Below are positions 9,180-18,039 of a DNA stretch of 64,000 nt, piece by piece. The number at the start of each line of letters is the position of its first letter. Positions within the stretch are counted from its first letter, which is position 1. This DNA comes from Kordia aestuariivivens. GTDB taxonomy: Bacteria; Bacteroidota; Bacteroidia; Flavobacteriales; Flavobacteriaceae. The translations under genes and the position numbers were made by a program. Where the stretch lies: contig NZ_JACGWS010000003.1 of NCBI RefSeq assembly GCF_014397005.1, positions 1 to 64,000 on the forward strand, given 5' to 3'. The notes under the pieces were generated by a model, which saw nothing but the letters and a program-made list of their open reading frames with translations, did no database searches and was not told where the DNA came from.

Positions 9180-9187
9180 CAAACTTA
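9180..9187 (-). promoter_or_regulatory. -7 box of the PfkB kinase gene
   Basis: TAAGTTTG on the minus strand, 20 bases upstream of the ATG, matches TAnnTTTG. No TTG at standard spacing is seen. Confidence 0.5.
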
Positions 9188-9259
9188 CATAAAATTTTCC
9201 CAAGAAAATAAGTTGATGAGGTTGATGTTTATTTTGGTATTCTTTTTTGATAAAAGTAA

Positions 9260-9850
9260 CTATTGAACTCTTTCTCGCAAGGCTACAAAGTTATGATAGG
9301 GCGCTCTAGCAATTGTGCTATTTATAAACCAACTTGGCAGATTTCCGCCTGGATCGCCATACATTTGATGTGTAATCTTCACCATATCACCTTGTTGTTC
9401 TAACAACCAATAACCCTCAAAAGAGGCCATTCGCAAATAATCTTCTTGTATTTCATACTGATCAGAAGCTGCAGTAATATCAATACGTACGGCATCTTTT
9501 GAAACTCTATTCAGCTTTAGCGAAGTGACAAAATCTCTATTGCGCAATGGCCAAGGAAGATCAAGTGCCATCCAAATAAGATAGGTGTTTTCCGAAGATT
9601 TTTTAAGTAGTTTGCTGTCAATTGCTTTGTAATTCCAAACGTGTAACTGATCGCCATCAATAATAACGTCTTTTACTTTATCCAAAGAGCTTTTGACAGT
9701 CATTTCAGCTTTATACGCTTTTATTTTACTTGAATCGACGGACCTTGTATAAATCTGAATATCGTCTTTATCTTTCTTTAAAGACCATTCTTTTTGTGCA
9801 AAAAGTGGCGCGCTGATTAAAAAGCTCAGCATAGCAATATAGATTTTCAT
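9260..9850 (-). CDS. START domain-containing protein, exported
   Basis: A 196-residue protein with a signal peptide (MKIYIAMLSFLISAPLFAQ, cut after the Ala-Gln region at about 18) and a START/SRPBCC-type fold. The body has the WSLKKDKDDIQIYTRSV opening, DLPWPLRNRDFV in the middle and the GYWLLEQQGDMVKITHQM strand late, typical of START proteins that bind lipids or other hydrophobic ligands. It probably works in the periplasm. Ligand unknown. It follows rnhA by 58 bases and may be read through from purN-rnhA. Confidence 0.8.
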   Translation of the reverse strand: MKIYIAMLSFLISAPLFAQKEWSLKKDKDDIQIYTRSVDSSKIKAYKAEMTVKSSLDKVKDVIIDGDQLHVWNYKAIDSKLLKKSSENTYLIWMALDLPWPLRNRDFVTSLKLNRVSKDAVRIDITAASDQYEIQEDYLRMASFEGYWLLEQQGDMVKITHQMYGDPGGNLPSWFINSTIARAPYHNFVALRERVQ

Positions 9851-9908
9851 GTTTGATATTGAGGGAATTATAAATGCAAAAATACAAATATGATGGCGAA
9901 AAAACTAT

Positions 9909-10385
9909 TTATAGTAATTTATTGCTCTCACTTTCGTAGAATGTATCAATCTTCACTTTCTCTTTTTTTGAAGCTTCCACAGCTAAAAAATCACAGCGCT
10001 CGTTTTGTACATGATTATTATGTCCTTTTATCCATTGAAAGCGAACAATGTGTCGTCGGTAAATCTTTAAAAAGCGCATCCATAAGTCGCTGTTTTTCTT
10101 TCCAGAGAATCCTTTTTTCTCCCAACCAAAGACCCATTTTTTCTCTACAGAATCTACTACATACTTAGAATCCGTGAATACTTTGGCTTCGGTGTGCATA
10201 AATTTTAACTTTTCTAAGGCTACAATTACGGCAAGCAATTCCATGCGATTGTTGGTGGTTTTTCGAAAACCTTCCGAAAATTCTTTTCGATATGGTTTGC
10301 CAACCCATTCCATCACAACTCCATAACCGCCTGGTCCTGGATTTCCTCTTGAAGAACCATCGGTATATATATGTACGTCTGCCAT
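9909..10385 (-). CDS. rnhA: Ribonuclease HI
   Basis: Cuts the RNA strand of RNA-DNA hybrids. The four acidic metal-binding residues are visible: Asp in IYTDGSSRGNPG (residue 8), Glu in NNRMELLA (about 49), Asp in VFTDSKYV (about 71) and the late Asp in NERCDFLA (about 134), with the catalytic His-containing loop KGHNNHVQNE before it. Length (158) fits the family. It starts 8 bases after purN, so the two form an operon. Confidence 0.95.
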   Translation of the reverse strand: MADVHIYTDGSSRGNPGPGGYGVVMEWVGKPYRKEFSEGFRKTTNNRMELLAVIVALEKLKFMHTEAKVFTDSKYVVDSVEKKWVFGWEKKGFSGKKNSDLWMRFLKIYRRHIVRFQWIKGHNNHVQNERCDFLAVEASKKEKVKIDTFYESESNKLL

Positions 10386-10393
10386 TTTGTAGG

Positions 10394-10966
10394 TTATAAG
10401 TTTGAAGTTAATACGCGTTCAATAACTTCAGGAAAATGCTTGTATTCTAATTGATGAATCTTTTGTGCAACGGTTTCGGGTGTATCAATTTCCGTTAAAT
10501 CGGTCTTTGCTTGGAAAATAATAGCACCTTCATCATAATTTTCATTGACAAAATGTATGGTAATGCCACTTTCTTTTTCTTTATTTGCAATCACGGCAGC
10601 GTGTACATGTGACCCATACATGCCTTTTCCTCCATATTTTGGAAGCAAGGCAGGATGAATATTGACAACCTTGTTTGGAAATGCAGCGAGAATATGTTCA
10701 GGAAATTTCCAAAGAAATCCAGCAAGAACAATCAAGTCAATATGTGCACTTTGCAGCAAATTTAGAACATCATTACTGTCATATAAGGCAGTTCTGTTAA
10801 AGCTAAACGCGCTGATTTTGTGGGTTTTAGCTCGGTCTAAAACTTTGGCATGCTGATTGTTAGTCAGAACTTGAATAACGGAAGCGTTATCTCGTTCTTG
10901 AAAATATCTAATAATATTTTCAGCATTGGTCCCGGAGCCCGAAGCAAAAATTGCAATATGCTTCAT
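10394..10966 (-). CDS. purN: Phosphoribosylglycinamide formyltransferase
   Basis: Transfers a formyl group from 10-formyl-tetrahydrofolate to GAR in purine synthesis. Seen: FASGSGTNAENI (about 7-18, phosphate loop), the catalytic Asn-His pair in VVNIHPALLP (about 99-108), and the Asp of ENYDEGAIIFQ (about 142-152). Length 190 is normal. It is the first gene of a purN-rnhA pair and is divergent from acpP across 187 bases. Confidence 0.93.
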   Translation of the reverse strand: MKHIAIFASGSGTNAENIIRYFQERDNASVIQVLTNNQHAKVLDRAKTHKISAFSFNRTALYDSNDVLNLLQSAHIDLIVLAGFLWKFPEHILAAFPNKVVNIHPALLPKYGGKGMYGSHVHAAVIANKEKESGITIHFVNENYDEGAIIFQAKTDLTEIDTPETVAQKIHQLEYKHFPEVIERVLTSNL

Positions 10967-11093
10967 AAAAAGAATGGAATTTAGTAACTGTTATTTCGAC
11001 AAAAAAAAGAATAATTATTAACAAAAAGAAGGCAAAAGCAAATTACTTAAATTAAAAATTTAGTAAATTAGAACACATTTTTCAAACAAAATG

Positions 11094-11122
11094 TTGTTTT
11101 AAACTAAAGTTTTTTATTTTTG
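11094..11122 (+). promoter_or_regulatory. Promoter of acpP
   Basis: TTG at 11094-11096, 18 bases of spacer, then TATTTTTG at 11115-11122, a full match to the flavobacterial -33/-7 pattern. The expected transcript start leaves a leader of about 25 bases before the acpP ATG. Confidence 0.75.
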
Positions 11123-11153
11123 CCAACAATTAAATTTTAAAAACTATAAGATT

Positions 11154-11390
11154 ATGTCAGACATTGCATCAAGAGTAAAAGCGATTATCGTAGACAAATT
11201 AGGTGTAGATGAAAACGAAGTAGTTCCTGAAGGTAGCTTCACTAACGACTTAGGTGCAGATTCATTAGACACTGTAGAATTGATTATGGAATTCGAAAAG
11301 GAATTCGATATTCAGATTCCAGATGATCAAGCAGAAAACATAGCAACTGTTGGTCAAGCAATTCAATACATTGAAGAAGCAAAAAAATAA
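11154..11390 (+). CDS. acpP: Acyl carrier protein
   Basis: Small acidic carrier of growing fatty acyl chains. The 78 residues include the phosphopantetheine site DSLD, with Ser near residue 38 in [16 protein letters not shown], and a strongly acidic surface. It is followed by fabF, the usual partner. A perfect 13-bp inverted repeat in the gap may set the ratio of the two products. Confidence 0.97.
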   Translation: MSDIASRVKAIIVDKLGVDENEVVPEGSFTNDLGADSLDTVELIMEFEKEFDIQIPDDQAENIATVGQAIQYIEEAKK

Positions 11391-11421
11391 GGAAAGAACA
11401 AATTTTCATATTTAGAAAAGA

Positions 11422-11450
11422 CATTAGAATGCATACTATGCATTCTAATG
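11422..11450 (+). promoter_or_regulatory. Perfect inverted repeat between acpP and fabF
   Basis: CATTAGAATGCAT-ACT-ATGCATTCTAATG: 13-bp arms and a 3-base loop with no mismatch. It is followed by a mixed sequence (TTCTATTTAA) rather than a T-run, so it may stabilise the acpP mRNA end, attenuate or mark a processing site. It starts 31 bases after the acpP stop. Confidence 0.65.
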
Positions 11451-11496
11451 TTCTATTTAAAGAATTTCTTCTTAAATTTAAACGAACTTATCAAAG

Positions 11497-12747
11497 ATGG
11501 AATTAAAGCGAGTTGTAGTTACAGGTTTGGGGGCATTGACTCCAATCGGGAATACTGTAGAAGAATATTGGAATGCGCTTATCGCTGGTAAAAGCGGAGC
11601 CGCTCCAGTTACACATTTTGATGCAGAAAAGTTTAAAACAAGATTCGCTTGTGAATTAAAGGATTTTACGGTTACAGATTTTATCGATCGAAAGTCAGCT
11701 AGGAAAATGGATAAGTTTTCACAGTACGCTATGGTTGCTTCTGATGAAGCTATTGTAGATTCGAAACTAGATTTAGATGCGGTAAATAAATTAAGAGTAG
11801 GTGTTATTTGGGGAGCTGGAATAGGTGGTTTAGAAACGTTTCAAGAAGAAATGATGAACTTTGCCAAAGGTGATGGAACTCCAAAATTCAATCCTTTCTT
11901 TATTCCAAAAATGATTGCAGATATCGCTCCTGGGAACATTTCCATAAAATATGGATTTATGGGACCAAATTATACAACTGTATCTGCTTGTGCATCATCA
12001 GCAAACGCTATGATTGATGCTTTAAACAATATTAGATTAGGACATTGTGACGTTATTGTAACTGGAGGAAGTGAAGCCGCAGTTACGATTGCTGGAATGG
12101 GTGGATTTAACGCCATGCATGCCATGTCAACACGCAACGATGATCCACAAAGTGCTTCAAGACCATTTGATGCAACCAGAGATGGTTTCGTACTTGGTGA
12201 AGGTGCTGGCGCAATTGTTCTTGAAGAATACGAACATGCAAAGGCTAGAGGCGCAAAAATATATGCAGAACTTGTTGGTGGCGGATTATCTTCTGATGCC
12301 TACCACATGACAGCGCCACATCCAGAAGGAATTGGTGTTGTAGCTGTAATGAAAAATTGTCTTGAAAATGCAGGAATGCAACCAGAAGACGTTGATCATA
12401 TCAATACGCACGGTACGTCAACTCCATTAGGAGATGTCGCAGAACTGAAAGCGATTACAGAAATTTTCGGTACACATGCGAAAAACATTAATATAAACTC
12501 TACGAAGTCCATGACAGGCCATTTATTGGGTGCAGCTGGAGCGATAGAAGCTATTGCCTCCATACTAGCCATGGAACACGGAATTGTTCCTCCAACAATA
12601 AATCATACTACGGCGGATGAGAATATAGATCCGAGTCTTAACTTAACCCTAAACAAACCTCAAAAACGAGATGTAAAAGTTGCCATGAGCAACACATTTG
12701 GATTTGGAGGGCACAATGCTTGTGTGTTGTTTAAAAAGTTAGATTAA
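11497..12747 (+). CDS. fabF: Beta-ketoacyl-ACP synthase II
   Basis: Condenses acyl chains with malonyl-ACP in fatty acid elongation. The 416 residues have the nucleophile Cys in VSACASSANA (about 164), the His residues in INTHGTSTPLGD (about 303) and STKSMTGHLLGAAG (about 340), and the terminal NTFGFGGHNA. Thiolase fold, cytoplasmic. It lies downstream of acpP and ends 5 bases before rnc, forming an acpP-fabF-rnc unit. Confidence 0.96.
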   Translation: MELKRVVVTGLGALTPIGNTVEEYWNALIAGKSGAAPVTHFDAEKFKTRFACELKDFTVTDFIDRKSARKMDKFSQYAMVASDEAIVDSKLDLDAVNKLRVGVIWGAGIGGLETFQEEMMNFAKGDGTPKFNPFFIPKMIADIAPGNISIKYGFMGPNYTTVSACASSANAMIDALNNIRLGHCDVIVTGGSEAAVTIAGMGGFNAMHAMSTRNDDPQSASRPFDATRDGFVLGEGAGAIVLEEYEHAKARGAKIYAELVGGGLSSDAYHMTAPHPEGIGVVAVMKNCLENAGMQPEDVDHINTHGTSTPLGDVAELKAITEIFGTHAKNININSTKSMTGHLLGAAGAIEAIASILAMEHGIVPPTINHTTADENIDPSLNLTLNKPQKRDVKVAMSNTFGFGGHNACVLFKKLD

Positions 12748-12752
12748 TTCAA

Positions 12753-13487
12753 ATGAACTTCGTTCGAAAAATATTAAATTCCCGATCCGATGAAGACGGG
12801 AATTTTTTTGTTGAACTCGAAGATATTCTCGGATTTAAAACCAAACGGAAGAAATTTTATAAGAAAGCTTTTACGCATCGTTCCATGAATCAGAAGGATA
12901 CGAAAGGAAACTCTGTAAACTATGAACGCCTAGAATTTTTAGGAGACGCAATGTTAAGCAGTGTCATTTCTGGATACCTTTTTAACGAAGTTCCATCTGG
13001 GAATGAAGGATATTTAACTAAAATGCGCTCTAAAATTGTGAGTCGCGAACATTTGAACGAACTCGGACGCGATTTAAAACTCATCGATTTAGTACAATCT
13101 CGCATTCCAAAAGACAACTTTGGTGAAAACATTCACGGAAACTTATTTGAAGCTTTAGTTGGCGCTATATTCTTAGATAGAGGCTATAAATACTGTGAAA
13201 AATTTATTGACTATCGCGTAATTTCCCCTTATGTGGATATTGAACGTTTGGAAGGAAAAGTAATTAGCTACAAAAGTTTGCTGATTGAATGGTGTCAAAA
13301 AGAAAAGAAAAGCTTCAAGTTTGACGTATATGATGATACTGGAAATGACGAATTAAAACACTTTGCAGTAAAACTTTTTATTGATAACAGAGTTGCTGGA
13401 AAAGCACGTGCAACTTCCAAAAAGAAAGCGGAAGAAAAAGCATCAAAACGCGCCTATTTTGCTTTTCAAAAACAAATTTCACAGTAA
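12753..13487 (+). CDS. rnc: Ribonuclease III
   Basis: Double-strand-specific endoribonuclease for rRNA and mRNA processing. The 244 residues show the signature ERLEFLGDAML (about 57-67) with the catalytic Glu and Asp, a second acidic pair in NLFEALVGAIFLDRG (about 130-144), and a C-terminal double-stranded-RNA-binding domain (about 165-240, ending AKGK-like ATSKKKAEEKASKRA). A basic N-terminal extension of about 30 residues is common in this phylum. It lies 5 bases after fabF. Confidence 0.95.
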   Translation: MNFVRKILNSRSDEDGNFFVELEDILGFKTKRKKFYKKAFTHRSMNQKDTKGNSVNYERLEFLGDAMLSSVISGYLFNEVPSGNEGYLTKMRSKIVSREHLNELGRDLKLIDLVQSRIPKDNFGENIHGNLFEALVGAIFLDRGYKYCEKFIDYRVISPYVDIERLEGKVISYKSLLIEWCQKEKKSFKFDVYDDTGNDELKHFAVKLFIDNRVAGKARATSKKKAEEKASKRAYFAFQKQISQ

Positions 13488-13647
13488 TTTTTTGAGATAA
13501 TTCTTTCACTTTTTAAACAATTCAGCAATAGTTTCTACTAGATTTTGCGATTTCAAAAAAAGAATGTGGTAGCTATAACGTTTTCGTTGTGAAATCTTCA
13601 TAAACATTGCTAAAATTTAACCTTTTCTAGTCATTAAATTATATATT

Positions 13648-13655
13648 TACATTTG
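13648..13655 (+). promoter_or_regulatory. -7 box upstream of the IPExxxVDY gene
   Basis: TACATTTG matches TAnnTTTG and lies 15 bases before the ATG at 13671. This argues against the in-frame TTG at 13653 as start, because that codon lies inside the box. Confidence 0.5.
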
Positions 13656-13670
13656 TTAATAGTAAGATTT

Positions 13671-14156
13671 ATGGCAATTCATAAACTCTTTGAGGATGAT
13701 TTTGAAGAAGATAACTATACGCTGATAGCAATTCATTGCTCAACAGAAGATTATCGATTAGCGTACTTATTAAACACCAATCTCAACTTAAAATTAGCAA
13801 GGAAACAGGAAGATTTAGACTATAATTATATGGAAGCTTCTTTCTCGATATACGAGTGGGACGATGAAGAAAATTTTGTAACATGGAATTTGGTAGCCAA
13901 TACCAGTAAAAAAGAAGTGGAGCAAATGGCAAGTGCTGGATCATTGTTTTCAGATCAAAAAGGAAAACGAACCATCTCTAAATATTTAATTCCCGAACAA
14001 AAAAGAGTAGATTATTTCGTTAAAATATCAAGCGAAAGCTACTTAAAATCTTCCAAAATTATAGTATCTAGAATAAACGCAATTGCTGAGGTAATTACAG
14101 CATACACCGTGAATCCAAATCAACTAAAATCTAAGAACAATTTAATTTTTGAGTAA
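13671..14156 (+). CDS. IPExxxVDY family protein
   Basis: A 161-residue cytoplasmic protein of unknown function, known by the motif IPE(Q)KRVDY, seen here near residue 105 (LIPEQKRVDYFVKI). The family sits between rnc and pyk in many Bacteroidota, as here. An acidic N terminus (FEDDFEEDNYT) precedes a mixed alpha/beta body. I chose the ATG at 13671 over a TTG six codons earlier because the -7 box covers the latter. The stop overlaps the pyk start by one base, so the two are translationally coupled, which hints at a role tied to glycolysis or its regulation; that is inference. Confidence 0.85.
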   Translation: MAIHKLFEDDFEEDNYTLIAIHCSTEDYRLAYLLNTNLNLKLARKQEDLDYNYMEASFSIYEWDDEENFVTWNLVANTSKKEVEQMASAGSLFSDQKGKRTISKYLIPEQKRVDYFVKISSESYLKSSKIIVSRINAIAEVITAYTVNPNQLKSKNNLIFE

Positions 14157-15586
14157 TGCCAAAAAGAAAAAAGACCAAAATAGTAGCTACATTAGGACCT
14201 GCAACAAGTTCTAAGGAAGTCCTTAAAAAAATGATTGAGCAAGGAGTAGATGTATTTCGCATCAACTTTTCACATGCCAATTATGACGACGTAAAAGAAC
14301 GTATTGCAATGATTCGCGAATTAAGTGAAGAATTTGGGTATAATACGTCCATATTAGCCGATTTACAAGGTCCAAAACTAAGAGTTGGAGTTATGTCGGA
14401 AGATGTAATTGTAGAGCCAGGAGACGAAATTATATTCTGTACAGGAAAAGAATTCAAAGGAACCTCTAAAAAGGTGTACATGAATTATCAAAACTTTCCA
14501 AGAGATGTAAAAGCTGGCGAACGTATTTTATTGGATGATGGAAAACTAATGTTTGAAGTGGTTGATACCGATGGAAAACAAGAAGTACTGACCAAAGTAA
14601 TTCAAGGTGGACCCTTAAAATCTAAAAAAGGAGTAAACCTTCCAAATACAGCGATTTCATTGCCAGCGTTAACGGAAAAAGATGTGAATGATGCCATTTT
14701 TGCCATTGGACAAGATGTAGATTGGTTGGCACTTTCGTTTGTGCGTAATAGTCAAGATTTAATAGACTTACAAGCAATTATCAACGAGCATTCGGAACAT
14801 AAAATTCCAATCATCGCAAAAATTGAAAAGCCAGAAGCAGTAGCAAATATTGATAAAATTGTTGCGTATTGTGATGGTTTAATGGTAGCACGTGGTGATT
14901 TAGGAGTAGAAGTTCCTGCGGAAGAAGTACCATTAATTCAAAAGCAATTAGTATTACGCGCTAAAAAAGCAAGAATTCCAGTAATCATTGCAACGCAAAT
15001 GATGGAAACTATGATTACAAGCCTTACGCCAACAAGAGCTGAGGTAAATGACGTAGCAAACTCTGTAATGGATGGAGCTGATGCAGTAATGTTATCAGGA
15101 GAAACTTCGGTTGGTAAATATCCGGTAGAAGTAATTCAACAAATGACGAAAATTATCAAAAGTGTTGAAGATTCGCCATTAATCAATGTGCCACAAGAGC
15201 CACCACACATTCGTACCAAACGTTACATCACAAAATCAGTATGTTACCATGCTTCAAACATGGCAAACGAAATCAAAGCCAAAGCAATTTGTACACTCAC
15301 AAACAGTGGATATACAGCTTTTCAAATTTCAGCTTGGCGACCAGATTCACATATCTTAGTATTTACATCTAACAAAAGAATACTTTCACAATTAAACCTA
15401 CTTTGGGGCGTAAAAGCATTTTTCTATGACAAATTTGTAAGTACAGATGATACTGTGGAAGATGTAAACAGAATCGCGAAAGCAAAAGGATTTGTTAAGA
15501 AAAACGACATGCTTATCAACTTAGCAGCCATGCCAATTACAGACAAAGGAATGGTAAATACATTGCGTGTTTCGTTGATAGAATAA
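14156..15586 (+). CDS. pyk: Pyruvate kinase
   Basis: Last glycolytic step, phosphoenolpyruvate plus ADP to pyruvate plus ATP. The 476 residues include RINFSHANY (about 32-40), the signature IPIIAKIEKPEAVANID (about 218-234, active-site Lys), MVARGDLGVE (about 243-252) and TQMMETMI...PTRAEVNDVANSVMDG. The C-terminal regulatory domain (about 350-476) is present and full length. It starts on the last base of the upstream stop codon and ends in a strong terminator. Confidence 0.96.
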   Translation: MPKRKKTKIVATLGPATSSKEVLKKMIEQGVDVFRINFSHANYDDVKERIAMIRELSEEFGYNTSILADLQGPKLRVGVMSEDVIVEPGDEIIFCTGKEFKGTSKKVYMNYQNFPRDVKAGERILLDDGKLMFEVVDTDGKQEVLTKVIQGGPLKSKKGVNLPNTAISLPALTEKDVNDAIFAIGQDVDWLALSFVRNSQDLIDLQAIINEHSEHKIPIIAKIEKPEAVANIDKIVAYCDGLMVARGDLGVEVPAEEVPLIQKQLVLRAKKARIPVIIATQMMETMITSLTPTRAEVNDVANSVMDGADAVMLSGETSVGKYPVEVIQQMTKIIKSVEDSPLINVPQEPPHIRTKRYITKSVCYHASNMANEIKAKAICTLTNSGYTAFQISAWRPDSHILVFTSNKRILSQLNLLWGVKAFFYDKFVSTDDTVEDVNRIAKAKGFVKKNDMLINLAAMPITDKGMVNTLRVSLIE

Positions 15587-15614
15587 ATTCAAATCAAAAA
15601 ATAAATAGTACAGC

Positions 15615-15656
15615 AATATGCTTTGATACGTGTTTGTATTGAAGCATATTTTTTTA
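15615..15656 (+). terminator. Intrinsic terminator of pyk
   Basis: A 15-bp stem (AATATGCTTTGATAC / GTATTGAAGCATATT, two G-U pairs) with a 6-base loop and seven T residues, 28 bases past the pyk stop. Confidence 0.85.
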
Positions 15657-15669
15657 ATTACAAACAATT

Positions 15670-16293
15670 ATGATTTTTCAAGAATTACAAGAAAATGCAA
15701 AAAAGCTCACGCAGAACTTCGACACAATTACTGAGAAAAGAAAAGCACAACTAGAAACACTATCTGCGTATATTCAAAAAAACTACGAAAACAAAAAAAC
15801 TCCGAAACTTATTGTGATTTGTACACATAACTCAAGGAGAAGTCATTTAGGACAATTATGGTTAGCAGCAGCAGCAGATTATTACAAATTACCTGCTATG
15901 GAAACCTTTTCGGGAGGAACAGAAGCAACCGCATTTAATCCAAATGCAGTGGCAGCAATGCAACGAATAGGATTTAAAATTTTTGCATTGATTGAAGCTG
16001 AAAATTCTGTCTACGCAGTTCAATGGAAAGAAGATCAACCATCATATCATGCATTTTCAAAGCGTTTTGAAAATGCTCAGAACCCTACAGAAGAATTCGC
16101 AGCAATAATGGTGTGTACTGAAGCTGATCAAGGCTGTCCTTTTGTACCAGGAACTGATTTTAGAATCGCATTGCCTTTTGAAGATCCAAAAGCATTTGAC
16201 GGAACACTACAAGAAGCTGCAAAATACGACGAACGTTGCGAACAAATTGGAACAGAAATGTTGTATGTGCTTTCAAAAGTATCTATAGATTAA
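15670..16293 (+). CDS. Low-molecular-weight protein-tyrosine-phosphatase-like protein
   Basis: A 207-residue protein with the P-loop VICTHNSRRSHLGQLW (about 47-62), the C-x5-R motif shared by low-molecular-weight tyrosine phosphatases and thioredoxin-linked arsenate reductases. The general acid may be the Asp in CTEADQGCPFVPG (about 154-166), which also holds two Cys, as in arsenate reductases with a relay. The family in Bacteroidota is usually annotated as a phosphatase; no ars genes are near. Substrate unknown. The start follows the pyk terminator by 14 bases, so it needs its own promoter. Confidence 0.75.
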   Translation: MIFQELQENAKKLTQNFDTITEKRKAQLETLSAYIQKNYENKKTPKLIVICTHNSRRSHLGQLWLAAAADYYKLPAMETFSGGTEATAFNPNAVAAMQRIGFKIFALIEAENSVYAVQWKEDQPSYHAFSKRFENAQNPTEEFAAIMVCTEADQGCPFVPGTDFRIALPFEDPKAFDGTLQEAAKYDERCEQIGTEMLYVLSKVSID

Positions 16294-16339
16294 TAAAAAA
16301 CATTCGTGAATTCGTGGTAAAAAAAGCAAGAGTAACTCA

Positions 16340-16410
16340 CACAACAGCAAAGCGATCTAACAGGCGAAGCCAATACTAAAATACTAAGAGCGAAGCAATC
16401 TAACAAGTCT
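16340..16410. repeat. Dispersed repeat with 'gcgaagc...tctaa' units
   Basis: Short units AGCGATCTAAC, GGCGAAGCC, AGCGAAGCAATCTAAC between two convergent genes, related to those at 3440-3530 and 60970-61050. No coding sense seen. Confidence 0.45.
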
Positions 16411-17521
16411 AAAACTCAAACTTTAACTGGACAGAAATACTCTTTTTCTGTTCAGTTTTTTTTTGCTCCTTTTCTTTCTTATCGGTGTTTAAATTATTCA
16501 AAGAAATTCCAAGCAAGCGCACAGAATCTTTCAATTTCTCTTGATATAATAAATCTTTTACCGTTTCTAAAATCAAATCTTTATCTGAAATAAAATACGG
16601 AATTGTTTTGCTGCGTGTTTGTGTGGTAAAATCGCTATACTTTATCTTTAACGTAATTGTTTTTCCTGAAATGGAATACTTTTTTAAGCGTCTTTCTAAT
16701 TCAGTTGCGATATTTTCGAGCTTTTCCAGCATAAAAATTTCACTGGTCAAATTATCTGAAAACGTACGTTCGGCAGCAACCGATTTTGCAATTCTATTTG
16801 GTTTTACAGCACTGAGATGAATTCCGCGTACGACATTAAAATAGAAGCTTCCCGATTTGCCAAAATGTTCTGTTAAAAAATCAACATCTTTACTTTTTAA
16901 ATCTTTTCCCGTAAAAATTCCGAGTTGATACATGCGTTCTGCAGTCACTTTTCCAACACCGTAAAACTTACGAATATCCAACGCTTCTAAAAAATCCAAT
17001 ACTTCTTCTGGCGGAACCGTTTTTTGTCCGTTAGGCTTATTATAATCGCTTGCAACTTTGGCAATAAACTTATTAATGGAGATTCCAGCGGAAGCTGTCA
17101 AACCAACATCTTTCAGAATTTTGGCACGAATTTCCTCAGCAATCATAGAAGCGCTCGGATTTCCTTTCTTATTCTGCGTAACATCTAAATACGCTTCATC
17201 GAGTGATAAAGGTTCGACCAAATCTGTATATTCATAAAAAATAGCGCGAATTTGGTTTGAAATCTCTTTATAGCGATCATATCGTGGTGGGACAAAAATC
17301 AATTCCGGACAGCGTTTCCTTGCCAAATAACCACTAATGGCACTTCGCACACCAAACTTTCGCGCTTCATAACTTGCCGCACTCACAACGCCGCGTTTAG
17401 AACCGCCGCCAACAGCAAGTGGTTTCCCTTTCAGTTCAGGATTATCCAACTGTTCTACAGACGCGTAAAAAGCGTCCATATCCACATGAATAATTTTTCG
17501 TAACGGGAAATCAAAGTCCAT
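16409..17521 (-). CDS. dinB: DNA polymerase IV (Y family)
   Basis: Error-prone translesion polymerase. The catalytic acids are visible in HVDMDAFYASVE (about 13-24) and SLDEAYLDV (about 102-110); helix-hairpin-helix FYGVGKVTAERM follows (about 185-196), and a little-finger domain runs to about 345. The C terminus ends in QLKFEF, a match to the beta-clamp binding peptide. Length 370 is normal. I chose the ATG at 17521, two codons inside the longest frame, whose first codon is TTG. A TAATTTTG box ends only 3 bases upstream, so the mRNA may be leaderless. Convergent with the phosphatase and divergent from the CYTH gene. Confidence 0.93.
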   Translation of the reverse strand: MDFDFPLRKIIHVDMDAFYASVEQLDNPELKGKPLAVGGGSKRGVVSAASYEARKFGVRSAISGYLARKRCPELIFVPPRYDRYKEISNQIRAIFYEYTDLVEPLSLDEAYLDVTQNKKGNPSASMIAEEIRAKILKDVGLTASAGISINKFIAKVASDYNKPNGQKTVPPEEVLDFLEALDIRKFYGVGKVTAERMYQLGIFTGKDLKSKDVDFLTEHFGKSGSFYFNVVRGIHLSAVKPNRIAKSVAAERTFSDNLTSEIFMLEKLENIATELERRLKKYSISGKTITLKIKYSDFTTQTRSKTIPYFISDKDLILETVKDLLYQEKLKDSVRLLGISLNNLNTDKKEKEQKKTEQKKSISVQLKFEF

Positions 17522-17524
17522 ATT

Positions 17525-17532
17525 CAAAATTA
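17525..17532 (-). promoter_or_regulatory. -7 box of dinB, abutting the start codon
   Basis: TAATTTTG on the minus strand fits TAnnTTTG and ends 3 bases before the ATG. If used, transcription would begin at or next to the start codon. Confidence 0.45.
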
Positions 17533-17562
17533 TAATATCTTTAGCATTCTATAACGATATCT

Positions 17563-18039
17563 ATGCAAGAAATAGAACGAAAATTTCTCGTTAACAATAC
17601 AAAATTCAAAGAAGAAGCGATAAGTTCTTCTCAAATTGCACAAGGTTTTCTAAATACACATGCTGAACGAACGGTTAGAGTTCGCATCAAAGGAAACCAA
17701 GGATTTCTAACAGTCAAAGGTAGATCAAATGAAAGTGGAACCAGTCGTTTTGAGTGGGAAAACGAAATTTCGGTCGCGGAAGCAAAACAATTATTAGCAC
17801 TTTGCGAAAAAGGAATCATAGAAAAAATCAGATACAATATTCCAAGTGGAAACCACATCTTTGAAGTCGATGAATTCTTTGGTGAAAACGAAGGATTAAT
17901 TGTTGCAGAAGTAGAATTACAAGAAGAAAATGAAGCAATTCAAAAACCCGATTGGCTTGGTAAAGAAGTCACAGGGCAACTAAAATATTACAACTCACAA
18001 CTCAGTAAAAAACCCTATAAAACTTGGCATCATGAATAA
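17563..18039 (+). CDS. CYTH domain protein (inorganic triphosphatase-like)
   Basis: A 158-residue single-domain CYTH protein. The tunnel fold uses alternating charged residues: EIERKFLV at residues 3-10 is the ExExK signature, RVRIKGNQGFLTVKGR (about 44-59) and FEVDEFFGENEGLIVAEVELQ (in two parts, about 103-125) supply the basic and acidic walls. Such proteins split triphosphate or bind nucleotide triphosphates with a divalent metal. It overlaps the next lipoprotein by 8 bases and is divergent from dinB. Confidence 0.88.
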   Translation: MQEIERKFLVNNTKFKEEAISSSQIAQGFLNTHAERTVRVRIKGNQGFLTVKGRSNESGTSRFEWENEISVAEAKQLLALCEKGIIEKIRYNIPSGNHIFEVDEFFGENEGLIVAEVELQEENEAIQKPDWLGKEVTGQLKYYNSQLSKKPYKTWHHE

